A DNA stretch of 32,644 bases from Nocardia cyriacigeorgica NBRC 100375. Its GTDB lineage: Bacteria > Actinomycetota > Actinomycetes > Mycobacteriales > Mycobacteriaceae. Within the stretch, counting starts at the first letter, position 1. The number at the start of each line of letters is the position of its first letter. The DNA lies in NCBI RefSeq assembly GCF_000308555.1, contig NZ_BAFY01000125.1:1-32644 (forward strand), read 5' to 3'. A model generated the notes under the pieces. The model had not been told where the DNA came from. It was given only the letters and a program-made list of their open reading frames with translations, and did no database searches. Below are positions 8,269 through 15,997 of the stretch, piece by piece. The translations under genes and the position numbers were made by a program.

Positions 8269-9257
8269 GCCCGCCCCGGCTTGATCGACTGGATAGCGAG
8301 CGCTGAAGCAGTGGGCCGACCGGTACTCGTTCGGCCGCCGTTGCCATTCCAATCCGCGAGTACGACTGCGGGATCGCGCGGATCGGGTTGAGGGAAGGGG
8401 TCACCGAACAGTGCGTGCCACACATCGAGCGCCGCGTCGTTGTCGCTTTGCTCAAGATCCAGAGCTTCGCGAGCCTGCGTAGCCAAGCTCGCGAATGTGC
8501 TCGCAGCGGTTTGCCGTTCCGCGGAAGTCCATTTCACGGTCACATCGTCATCGCCGGCCGGGTCGAGCACCTGATCGAGCACCGCAGTCTGGGCGTGTTC
8601 AAGGACGTCGGCCACGGCGTACTTGTCGGGCATCTTCCGGTCGATCACTGCGAACGCGAGGGATTCGACCACGATACCCTTGATGAACTTGAGGTCGTTG
8701 TTGCTCTTGACGAGTGCCTTCATCTCACGTACCTGATGGACGAATCGGCCCTTGGTGTCCTGGTTGCGCTCGGAAACGACGCGGCCTTGGCGGCGGGTGT
8801 TGCTCGGTTCCCAGCACTTCTGGTCACGGTCCCCGATCAGGACAAACTCGTCATCGTCGTCGAACGCGGGAACGAGGTCGATGGTGAAGTCGAGATCGGC
8901 GAAGGTAACGCGCAAGGCCTTGGCCGAGGGCTTGTCACCGTGGTCGAACTTCGCGTCCGGCCATGCCTTGGCGACTGGGGCCTGGAACCAGTCCATCGCG
9001 GTCTGCGGACCTTCAGGCCCGCTCAGCGCGGCCCAGTGTTCTGCTTTCAGAACGATGACGATATCGACGTCCTTGAGAGGTTTCAGCATCGTCTTGCGGG
9101 CGAACGAGCCTTGCAGGAAGCTCGTGTGGACGAAACCGGCATCCTCGAGCACGTCGCGGATGGCGTTGTGTCGTTCCTGTGCTCGTTCGCGTTGCGCTGG
9201 ATCGAGATTCAGTTCTTCGTCGAGTTCGGCAAATGCGCCATCGACAGTTTGGCCCAT
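8253..9257 (-). CDS. CBASS CD-NTase (cGAS/DncV-like nucleotidyltransferase)
   Basis: This 334-residue protein has the active site of oligonucleotide cyclases of the CD-NTase family. LQGSFARKT (residues 48-56) gives the G-S motif, followed by LKDVDIVIVL with Asp63 and Asp65; the third metal-binding Asp is D127 in FTIDLVPAF. The family makes cyclic di- or trinucleotides on phage infection, which activate an effector. The product cannot be predicted from these motifs. An ATG at 9257 with GGAGGG eight bases upstream is the best start; GTG/ATG further up (9290) would add 11 unlikely residues. The gene heads the operon with the E2-like and TM genes. The C-terminal tail (about residues 300-334) is the probable site of conjugation by the E2 partner. 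Confidence 0.88.
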   Translation of the reverse strand: MGQTVDGAFAELDEELNLDPAQRERAQERHNAIRDVLEDAGFVHTSFLQGSFARKTMLKPLKDVDIVIVLKAEHWAALSGPEGPQTAMDWFQAPVAKAWPDAKFDHGDKPSAKALRVTFADLDFTIDLVPAFDDDDEFVLIGDRDQKCWEPSNTRRQGRVVSERNQDTKGRFVHQVREMKALVKSNNDLKFIKGIVVESLAFAVIDRKMPDKYAVADVLEHAQTAVLDQVLDPAGDDDVTVKWTSAERQTAASTFASLATQAREALDLEQSDNDAALDVWHALFGDPFPQPDPRDPAVVLADWNGNGGRTSTGRPTASALAIQSIKPGRAWAPR

Positions 9258-9300
9258 GCGGGCACCCTCCAAGGTGAGGTCCGTCCGCATCAGCGAGACA

Positions 9301-9351
9301 GATTGCGTAACAGTGCAATCCGGGTCCTAGGCGAGGACACACGTGTGTCCT
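9301..9351 (-). promoter_or_regulatory. Palindromes upstream of CD-NTase (putative operator)
   Basis: AGGACACACGTGTGTCCT at 9334-9351 is a perfect 18-base palindrome, 77 bases before the CD-NTase start. GTCCT at 9324-9328 could pair with the first AGGAC of this palindrome instead. GATTGC (9301-9306) and GCAATC (9315-9320) form a second inverted repeat nearer the gene. The nearest regulator gene is the MerR-like gene upstream, which may bind here. I cannot place -35 and -10 boxes with confidence. Confidence 0.5.
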
Positions 9352-9432
9352 TTGCGCCAGGGGCCGGATGTGAAGGCGTGACCGAGACCTGGTCCACTCA
9401 CAGACCCCTCGGTGTTCCCTTCGATGGGAGGG

Positions 9433-9469
9433 CGCTACGCTGGTTCTTGGAAGAGAAGGTTGCGTAGCG
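9433..9469. repeat. Inverted repeat between regulator and CBASS operon
   Basis: CGCTACGC (9433-9440) and GCGTAGCG (9462-9469) form perfect 8-base arms around a 21-base loop that itself contains TTCT/AGAA. Its role is unknown; it could be an operator or an RNA hairpin. Confidence 0.45.
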
Positions 9470-9476
9470 ACCTCGG

Positions 9477-9508
9477 TTTGGGGCGGGCACGCCAATGCCC
9501 GCCCCAAA
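9477..9508 (-). terminator. Hairpin terminator after the MerR-like gene
   Basis: TTTGGGGCGGGCA (9477-9489) pairs perfectly with TGCCCGCCCCAAA (9496-9508) around a 6-base loop. It lies eight bases after the TAG of the MerR-like gene, so that gene and the CBASS operon are probably separate transcripts, or linked by read-through. Confidence 0.75.
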
Positions 9509-9515
9509 GCTTGTT

Positions 9516-10256
9516 CTACTTCTCGGTAGTCACCCCCGCATCAGCGGCACCGTGTGCCCGATCGTCGGCGGGATCACTCTCAGGCAGCTTCGCGTTCGGC
9601 GGTACTCCCAGAATCACGGTGGTTGGGTCGGTGGAGAAGTCGACGCGATGCCCGAGAGCCAGTCGAGTGGAGGCGTACCATCGTGGCGCGGAATCACTGT
9701 CCTCGCCAGCTTCCTCATCGGGGGTCCTGGCGATCGCGAACCCGATCGTCGTTGCCGGGTCGGAGAGAGGCTTTCGATCACCGTCTTTGTAGACGATCTC
9801 GACCTTCTTCTGGCAACTCGCGCAGCACTGCTCGCTCATAACCCACGAGACCACCCGAGGAACGCCAATAGATCCCTCGGTGGACGTGACGTGCTGGCGA
9901 GCGACGTATTCAAGCTCCCCGACATCAAGGACTCCGGCTTTCTGTACCTGCATCAGGTACTTCCAGACGGGTAGCAACTCCTTCAAGGCAGGGACCGATA
10001 CACCTGCGTCGCGGGCCGCGACGATCCATCGCGTCAACCGCACGACGATCTCCGGGTAAGCGCCGGCGCGGGTGCCGACACGAACGGTGCGGGGTATCAG
10101 GCCTTCGGTCATGTAAAAGGTCAGTTGACGGTCGCTCAAGGAATACCCAGACTTACGGATCCGGCTGAGCAGCTCGGACTTGGTCACAAGATCCGGCTCA
10201 TCGCCCTGTAGTTGCAGGTATTCCAGGAATCCATTTTCCTCAAGCGCCACTGTCAT
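9516..10256 (-). CDS. MerR-like HTH regulator upstream of CBASS
   Basis: This protein of about 246 residues has a MerR-type winged helix near its N-terminus (about residues 25-75). The segment LSDRQLTFYMTEGLIPRTVRVG resembles the MerR pattern of a DNA-reading helix followed by R-x-Y-x-x-x-G-L-I-P. A possible dimer helix follows (VSVPALKELLPVWKYL). The middle holds EQCCASCQKK, three Cys that might bind metal or sense redox, and the C-terminal part (150-246) is unfamiliar. ATG 10256 is the best start, with GAGGTGG just before it; GTG codons at 10262 and 10259 are alternatives. It lies upstream of, and on the same strand as, the CBASS-like operon, so control of that operon is a fair inference, not shown. 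Confidence 0.72.
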   Translation of the reverse strand: MTVALEENGFLEYLQLQGDEPDLVTKSELLSRIRKSGYSLSDRQLTFYMTEGLIPRTVRVGTRAGAYPEIVVRLTRWIVAARDAGVSVPALKELLPVWKYLMQVQKAGVLDVGELEYVARQHVTSTEGSIGVPRVVSWVMSEQCCASCQKKVEIVYKDGDRKPLSDPATTIGFAIARTPDEEAGEDSDSAPRWYASTRLALGHRVDFSTDPTTVILGVPPNAKLPESDPADDRAHGAADAGVTTEK

Positions 10257-10261
10257 CACCA

Positions 10262-10296
10262 CCTCAAGTTAAGCTTACACCATCACTGTAGGTGTA
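10262..10296 (-). promoter_or_regulatory. Putative operator/promoter of the MerR-like gene
   Basis: ACCTCAAGTTAAGCTTA (10261-10277) contains the half-site CCTCAAGTTAA, which matches the left half of known MerR/SoxR-type operators. TACACC (10276-10281) and GGTGTA (10291-10296) make an inverted repeat next to it. Both lie directly upstream of the regulator's start, consistent with autoregulation. Confidence 0.45.
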
Positions 10297-10325
10297 GACG
10301 CTCGCCATGAAGGTGATGCTGAGCA

Positions 10326-12499
10326 CTATCCGAGACTCACGATCCCTCTGGGCGGCGTATTCTTCGGCGGTGAGTCTGTTCTCCGGGCTGATGCGGTCTG
10401 GTCTCGCCCTATGGCGTGTGCTTGATCGGCGGCTCGGGTGGCGAGGTAGTCGGTCCAGTCTCGTCGGGTTCGTTGCGCCCATCGTGTGGCGGTGTTGATG
10501 TCGATGCCCAGCAGATCGGCGGCGATCGGCCCGGGGATCTCGCGGGCCCAGGCGGCGCGGGCGGAGTTGCGCGAACTCAATGTTTGATGCCGTGGGCTCG
10601 GAGTTTGCGGGCGAGGATGTGGGACGAGGCTGGTCTGCCGGGGGAGCGTCCCGGAAACAGGTAGCGGGTGTGCGGTTCGGTGCGGTGGAAGGTTTCCCGG
10701 GCGGTGCTCGCTTCGCCGAGCGCGTGGAAGACTGCTGCGGCGGCCGGGGGCAGCAGTGCGGTGAAGTCTCCGAGTCGCAGGTAGGTGTCGCCGTCGATCT
10801 GTTCGAGGTCGGTGACAGTCAGGTGCGCGAAACTTGTTGTGGTGCGGCCGAATAGCAGGACGAGGATGCCGGCGGTGCGGATGTCGAGGGGCAGGCTCGC
10901 ATCGTGCAGGCATCGCCGCAGGGTGCTCCAGCGGTCGTCTTCGTCGAGGAATGCGTCCGGCTCTGTGCCTGCCCGGTGCGGGACGGTGAGGTCGCAGAGG
11001 CTGCGCTTGTTCGCCCAGTCGATGAAGGTGGACAGGAAATAGTTGGTCTGGGTTCCTGCGTCGAGCCAGCGATCGAGGTCGGCCTGTGTGGCGGTGTCCA
11101 AGGTCTTGCCGTGAGCGTCGAGCCAGGTCAGGAAGTTCAGGGCGATGGTGACCTGGGAGCGGACGTAGGTGGCGGCGTTCCTGGTGATCGGCCGGTGGCG
11201 CGCCCGATTCCGTGCACGGCGCAGCGCTTGCCAGGATGTGAAGGGCCGCAATAGTTTCGCGTGATATTCGGGCTGTTCGCGCAGAAGGTTGTCGAGCCAG
11301 ACGTCGATGCGGTCGAGCAGTTCGGTGCGTTCGAGGAGGATGCCGGCGTGGACGAGCAGGTCCCGGGCTCGGTGCAGGGCATAGCCTTGCGGATATCCAT
11401 CGAGGAGTTCGTGGGTGATGGGCTCGGTGTGGGCGCGGAGCGCGAGTTCGCGAAGCAGGCGCGGTCCACTGCCGCGTTTCTGGAGCCAGTTCATGACGTT
11501 CGCGGGCCGGGGAACGGTATCGAAGATGCCGATCAACTGCGCGAGTTGATCGGGGATTCCGTGATCTGGGTGGGTGAGCAGGTCGCTGAGCTTGTGCCGC
11601 AAGGCATCATGGATAGTCTCGTGCGCTCGGCGCCGTGTCCGGTCCGCCGGTTCGGCCAGGTCCGGTTCCAGGATGTGCCCGGCGTCTCTGCATGGCAGAC
11701 AAACAGGGTGGCGGGCAAGAGGATTCGCCGGGTAGAGGGTGCCGCAGATCAGGCAGGCGCGTTTGCGGCGGGCGCGGCAGCGACCGCAGATATCTGCCGC
11801 GCCGGCGCCGGCGCGGCAGTCAATGCCCCGGACGTCGCCGCAGGCGCCGCAGCGCCGCTTGGGCCGCCGGTAGCAGCCCTTGCAGATCGGTCCCTCGTCG
11901 GTGTGTGCGTAGGTTGGGGCGGTCCGTTCGCAGCTGTGACAGCGGCTTTCCGGTGCGTGGTAGCAGTTCGGGCAGAGCGCTGCTCCGTCATCGCGGCGGG
12001 CCGCGACGCGCATAAGTCGGCCGCAGGCTCCGCAGTTCTCGACCTTGCGGCCGCGGCAGCAGGTAGCGCAGAGGGGTCGCTGTTGCTCGTCTCTCCCGCG
12101 GACGGGGCGATCGCGCCCGCAGCGCGAACACGGCGCGCGATGACGGAAGTGGAGGTAGCACGATTCGCAGGCGCGGCCGCCGGGAACGATGTGGCGCAAC
12201 TCCTTGGGCTGCCCGCAGCTCAAACAGCGTGGAACGACGACCGTGGAATAACCGGCCCCCGATAGCAGCTCCGCGAGCCGCTGGACCGGGATCGGCGCAT
12301 CCGACGAACCCGAGACCAGGGAATCGGGATGGTCGGCCAGATGGGCTTCGAGCTGGCGAAACGCGCGCGTGCCCCCAGCACGGTCAACGAAGTCGAGGGC
12401 ATCGGCGAGATCGATGCCCTCGATCGCCCCCGCGACATGGCGAGCGGCCAAATCCAACACGTCCCGCCGTGATTGGGCGGGTTTGCGCGGGCTGGTCAC
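10326..12499 (-). pseudogene. Large Cys-rich tyrosine-recombinase-like protein, third gene of recombinase module, frameshifted
   Basis: The main frame codes 640 residues to a TGA at 10577. The next frame then continues a helical domain (SSRNSARAAWAREIPGPIAADLLGI...). Adding one base at the AAA near 10583-10585 gives a single protein of about 724 residues. Residues 92-270 hold about a dozen CxxC pairs in zinc-knuckle array form (CLSC, CESC, CSRC, CATC, CGAC, CPNC, CHSC, CKGC and others). The rest looks like a diverged phage-integrase fold (RNAATYVRSQVTIALNFLTWLD; LFGRTTTSFAHLTVTDLE). Its start overlaps the stop of the HTH gene (ATGA). The size and trio layout recall TnpB of Tn554-like elements, but I see no clear full R-H-R-Y set. 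The identity is thus family-level inference. Confidence 0.7.
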
Positions 12500-12831
12500 G
12501 CCGGGCCCGGGCGGCGGATGGTTGTCCGGCGGGCCTGCGGCCGGGGCCCGGAGGAATCCCCGGCAGTCTTAGCGACCTGAACATTCACAACCTCGACCTC
12601 GATCAGATCGTTCGGCGTGCAGTCCAGGATGTCGCACAACGCTGCGAGAGCATCCATCGGCAGCCGCTTCGGCGGCTGGGTCACCAGTCGGAACACCTGC
12701 TCGCGAGACAGGTGGACTCCGCGCTCGGCCAGCAGCGGAACCAGGTCAGTTGTCTGGAAAATATCCCTGGCCGCCATGACTTTCCGCAGATTCCACTGGT
12801 AGCCCATCTTCTTGATCATCTGCTCTCCCAA
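12496..12831 (-). CDS. Small XRE/Cro-type HTH protein of the recombinase module
   Basis: A 111-residue protein with one helix-turn-helix of the Cro/C1 type (about residues 15-75). LREQVFRLVTQPPKRLPMDALAALCDILDCTPNDLIEV shows the usual recognition helix and closing helix; the real text begins LSREQVFRLV. The C-terminal 30 residues are basic and disordered. Its start lies inside the end of the upstream recombinase (16-base overlap) and its stop overlaps the start of the large recombinase (ATGA). All three are therefore translated as one operon. It could act as a regulator or recombination accessory factor, comparable in position to TnpC of Tn554, though not visibly homologous. Confidence 0.85.
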   Translation of the reverse strand: MGEQMIKKMGYQWNLRKVMAARDIFQTTDLVPLLAERGVHLSREQVFRLVTQPPKRLPMDALAALCDILDCTPNDLIEVEVVNVQVAKTAGDSSGPRPQARRTTIRRPGPA

Positions 12832-13936
12832 AGCTCGGAGTGCCCCTCCATCGACCGGCGGATCAGCCGCGTCCGATATTCGTCCGACACCCCGGTGTAG
12901 ATCGCCGTCGTGGAGGCATAGCGGTGGCCGACCTGCTCAGAGACGAACCGCTCGGGGTAGTCGAACTCGACCAGATGCGTGACGTAGGAATGCCGCAGTG
13001 AATGCAGATCGAGTTCTTCGGGCAACTCGGCCAGCCGCCGGGCCTGCTCGAACGCCTCGTTGATACTGCGCAACGACATCCTTCCCGCTCGTTCGTGAAC
13101 CCAAAGTGCTTGCAAACGAACGGGATTGAACAACGGCCGGACCTCAGTCACCCAATGATCGACCACTTCCACGATCCAATCCATCTCCGGGACAGTCAAC
13201 ACCGTTCGCCGCTTGGGAGGGCTGCCGTTGGAGGACTTGCCCCACCGCACGAACCACGCGCCATATTGGCCGTACTGCGGCATCTTCGGTGCGTGCCGAC
13301 GGTCGGCCAGGTCTAGGCGTTGAGCTTCGCGACGGCGGAAGCCGTAGGCGTAGACAGTCTTCAGCAACGCCGCATCACGCAGGGCGGGAAGTGCGCCCTT
13401 GCGGCCGTGGAGCCGTGCGTGCTCGACCCGCCCATCGGCGGCATCGAACAGCGCCTGAACCTCGTCGTAGGTCAACGGCCGCCGTCCCGGCTGTCCCTCG
13501 AAGTCGGTGACATGGGCGACCGAGTTGCCCTCGTGGAACACCTGCTGGGGCACCGACCCGAACCGCTCCCGGCAGACCGTCGGCCACTGGTACCGGGGAT
13601 CGGTCACGTACTGCATGAACAACGTGATCGACACCTCGTAGCCGCGGGCGGTCGAGACGGTGATTGGGCGCGAACCCTCCCGCTCGGATCGAAGGTGAGT
13701 GATGAAATCCTCCCGTCGGCCGGGTCCCATTGCCACGGATAGGAATTCGTGAACTCACCCAACCTGCGGATCAGCGCGATCCGTGGCCGGATCGTGGCGT
13801 CCTTCAGGAACCGCGTGCGCTGCTGACGCTCCCAGCCAGCCAGCATCGCATCGAACACCGCTCGTTCGGGGTCCAGGTGGACGACACCATCGGCGAGCAC
13901 AAGGTGCGCCGCACCGGGCGGATCAGCCCTCTCCAT
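12816..13936 (-). pseudogene. Tyrosine recombinase, first gene of recombinase module, frameshifted
   Basis: Two frames join into one tyrosine recombinase of about 373 residues. The N-terminal part (from ATG 13936) has the SAM-like DNA-binding region (RTRFLKDATIRPRIALIRRLGEFTNSYPWQW in pieces). The C-terminal part carries the catalytic set: R in YGFRRREAQ (about 201), K in WGKSSNG, HSLRHS (about 312-317), H in VGHRY (about 338) and the nucleophile Tyr in TTAIYT (about 347). The frame breaks at the GGG near 13712-13714, where one extra base gives DPADGEDFITHL. Length and trio context match Tn554-type TnpA. If the base is truly missing, no active enzyme is made. Confidence 0.8.
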
Positions 13937-14113
13937 GGTGTTGCATTAAACACAACATTGTTGCGTCTTGTTTGCGGAACGCTGGAATCACCCAGGTAGA
14001 GGACAAATTTCGCGCTGGCACGCTAAGGTGCCAATTGTTCTCAACCTGCGGCGCAGCCTTCGTCGCCGTGATGCGCAGTGTTGCATTTAATGCAATTCAT
14101 CCCAAAAATCCTG
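13937..14113. repeat. Region between recombinase units with repeated TGTTGCATT and hairpin
   Basis: GTGTTGCATTAAACAC begins at 13938 and GTGTTGCATTTAATGCA at 14078, so an 11-base core occurs twice in direct orientation, 140 bases apart. The second copy contains the palindrome TTGCATTTAATGCAA (14081-14095). Between them TGGCAC (14016-14021) pairs with GTGCCA (14028-14033). The stretch is AT-richer than its flanks. It could be an attachment or end site for one of the recombinase elements, or a promoter/operator for the trio. I found no matching copy at the far end near 10300. Confidence 0.4.
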
Positions 14114-15325
14114 CTACAGCCCGAGTTTGGTGACGGCGTTGTCCTCCAGGGGATTTGCGGTGCGGATGTAGCGGTGCACGGTGCGGGGGTTGGACCAGCG
14201 GCCTTGGCGCATGATTTCGCGGTCGGCGGCGCCGCCGAGAGCGGCTTGGGTGGCGAAGCCGGCGCGCAGGGAATGGCCGGAGAACAGGGCGGGGTCGAGG
14301 CCCGCGCGGGCGGCGTAGCGTTTGACGAGTTCGGCGACGGCTCGGCCGGAGATCGGGGTGGTGCCGATGCCGCCGTGGCGGGTGATGGCGGGGAAGAGGG
14401 GTTGGTCGGCGGGCAGGGTCGCCGGGATGCCGGTGAAGCTGTGGCAGCGGTGGATGTTCGGGTCGGGGGTGGCGAGGTGTTCGCTTGGGTGGCCGGGTGC
14501 GGTGGGGTGCAGCGTGAGCAGCGCGATCCAGTCGGCGAAGGCGCAGACGGGGCAGGTGTGTGGGCGGGTGCCGCGGGGGAGGGCGACGCGTTGTTCGGTG
14601 ATGCCGGTGGGGTCGGTTTTGGTGGTGGGCAGGTGGATGAGCAGGACGGGTTCGCCGGTGCTGTGGTCCTGGCCGACCTGCACGTCGCCGACGCGGAGTG
14701 CGGCGAGTTCGCTGCGGCGCAGGGCGCCGGCGAATCCGATGAGCAGGGCGAGGGTGTCGCGGCGGCGTGCGGGTTCGGTGGCCCGGCCGGGCTCGGGTAG
14801 TCCGTCGAGGAGTTGTTCGAGGGTGTGTAGCAGGATCGGGCGTTTGCGGACCGGCCGGGCGCGGCGGGTGCGGCGGATGCCGCGGAGGGTGAGCCGCACG
14901 ACGTCGGAGCGGGTGGGTGAGGGTAGGCCGTTGGCGGCGTGCACGGCTGCGATGGCGGCGGATTTGCGCTCGAGGGTGGCGGGGGCGAAGGCGTGTGCGC
15001 CGTCGTCGGTTCGGGCGTCGGCGGCGGCTGCGAGGTAGACGGCGACGTCGAGGGCGTCGGCGGGCAGTGCTTGTCTGCCTTCGGCGGCGCACCAGGCCGA
15101 CCAGGCGATCCAGTCGGTGCGGTAGGCGCGCACGGTGTTCGCCGATTGTGAGGCTTCGAGGTATCGGCCGAGGGCGGCGGCTTGGTCGTCGGCGAAGCGC
15201 TGCCGCACTTCGCGTAGTGCCGCGGTGTCGACGAGGACGCTGCGGACCCCGCGGTGCAGTTGCGCGCGGACCGGATCGGGGATGGCGATGTCACGCTGCT
15301 GGTGTGCGGGCGAGTCCGCGGTCAT
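14114..15325 (-). CDS. Tyrosine recombinase/integrase
   Basis: A complete tyrosine recombinase of 403 residues, unlike the frameshifted one next door. It starts at ATG 15325, with GGAGGG five bases upstream; the frame runs further up but shows no coding character there. The N-terminal core-binding domain (SQSANTVRAYRTDWIAWSAWC) matches phage-integrase SAM-like domains. The catalytic domain shows the first Arg in GALRRSEL, Lys near TTKTDPTG, HSLRAGFATQ, GRWSNPRTV and the Tyr of HRYIRT. It ends LEDNAVTKLGL, a tail common in plasmid- and phage-type integrases. Role: site-specific recombination of a mobile element. Partner att sites are not identified. Confidence 0.9.
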   Translation of the reverse strand: MTADSPAHQQRDIAIPDPVRAQLHRGVRSVLVDTAALREVRQRFADDQAAALGRYLEASQSANTVRAYRTDWIAWSAWCAAEGRQALPADALDVAVYLAAAADARTDDGAHAFAPATLERKSAAIAAVHAANGLPSPTRSDVVRLTLRGIRRTRRARPVRKRPILLHTLEQLLDGLPEPGRATEPARRRDTLALLIGFAGALRRSELAALRVGDVQVGQDHSTGEPVLLIHLPTTKTDPTGITEQRVALPRGTRPHTCPVCAFADWIALLTLHPTAPGHPSEHLATPDPNIHRCHSFTGIPATLPADQPLFPAITRHGGIGTTPISGRAVAELVKRYAARAGLDPALFSGHSLRAGFATQAALGGAADREIMRQGRWSNPRTVHRYIRTANPLEDNAVTKLGL

Positions 15326-15499
15326 CTGTGCCCTCCGGTTCGGTGCGGTACACGAGGGAGTCGTGTTCTGCCCGAATCTATCCGGTGCGTGCCGGTCGGT
15401 GCCGTGATGCCGGGCGAGCGTGCCGGATCTTCGGGGCCTTGTCGGTCGTTGCGCTCGGCGCTGTCGCCGTTCCGGGTCATCGGCTGCTCGGCCGGGATT

Positions 15500-15529
15500 C
15501 AGGGGTCCCAGCGCGGTTCGGGACCCCTG
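15500..15529 (-). terminator. Hairpin terminator after SnoaL-like gene
   Basis: CAGGGGTCCC (15500-15509) pairs perfectly with GGGACCCCTG (15520-15529) around a 10-base loop. It begins five bases after the stop of the SnoaL-like gene (minus strand). A second small repeat, CCTGA/TCAGG, lies at 15526-15539. Confidence 0.7.
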
Positions 15530-15534
15530 ATCGG

Positions 15535-15987
15535 TCAGGGCTCGAGATCGATGACGGCGCGGCCGCTGCCGATGTCGAGGGGTACCGAGACCTGGTCGTG
15601 GGCGATCAGCCAGGTGCGGTCGATTCTGCGCATGCCGTAGGTGACGCGCACCCACATTCCGGGTGTGGTGGTGCCGTCGGCGAGGGTGCCGCGCAGGCGG
15701 GCGAAGGCGTGGCCGAAGGCGAGGTCACCGGAGGCGGTGATGGTGAGATCGCGGATGTCGTAGGTGAGGGTGTCGAAGACCTGGAACACGCGTGCCCAGT
15801 TGTCGAGCTTCGCCGCGATTCCCGCGTGTTGCAGCGGCGGTTCGATGTCGAAGGACACGACGTCGGTGGTGTAGAGCTGTTCGAGGGCGTCGAGGTCTTT
15901 GGCTTGAAGTGCTTCGATCACCTTCTCGATCTGCCGGCGGATCTCGGTGTGGTCGGTGGTGCGGTGGAGTTCGGTGGATGCGGCCAT
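15535..15987 (-). CDS. SnoaL-like/NTF2-fold protein
   Basis: This 150-residue protein has the pattern of the NTF2/SnoaL-like superfamily: helical start (IRRQIEKVIEALQAKDLDALEQLYTTDVV), then alternating beta strands (SFDIEPPL, LTYDIRDLTITASGDLAFGHAFARLRG, MWVRVTYGMRRIDRTWLIAHDQVSVPLD). The closing WLIAHDQVS pattern is typical. The family includes ketosteroid isomerase-like and polyketide cyclase folds; the substrate is unknown. It is the second gene of an operon with the FMN reductase, ten bases downstream of it. It resembles, in fold, the C-terminal domains of the three sigma factors across the divergent promoter, so all may belong to one regulon. Confidence 0.88.
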   Translation of the reverse strand: MAASTELHRTTDHTEIRRQIEKVIEALQAKDLDALEQLYTTDVVSFDIEPPLQHAGIAAKLDNWARVFQVFDTLTYDIRDLTITASGDLAFGHAFARLRGTLADGTTTPGMWVRVTYGMRRIDRTWLIAHDQVSVPLDIGSGRAVIDLEP

Positions 15988-15997
15988 GTTCGGCTCC

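Noticed and set aside
12229..12900. Plus-strand frame opposite the recombinase trio
   Set aside because: Arg/Pro-rich low-complexity protein; the minus-strand genes explain the region fully.
14939..15151. Open plus-strand frames opposite the tyrosine recombinase
   Set aside because: They are shadow frames of a GC-rich gene, Gly/Arg-rich with no motif.
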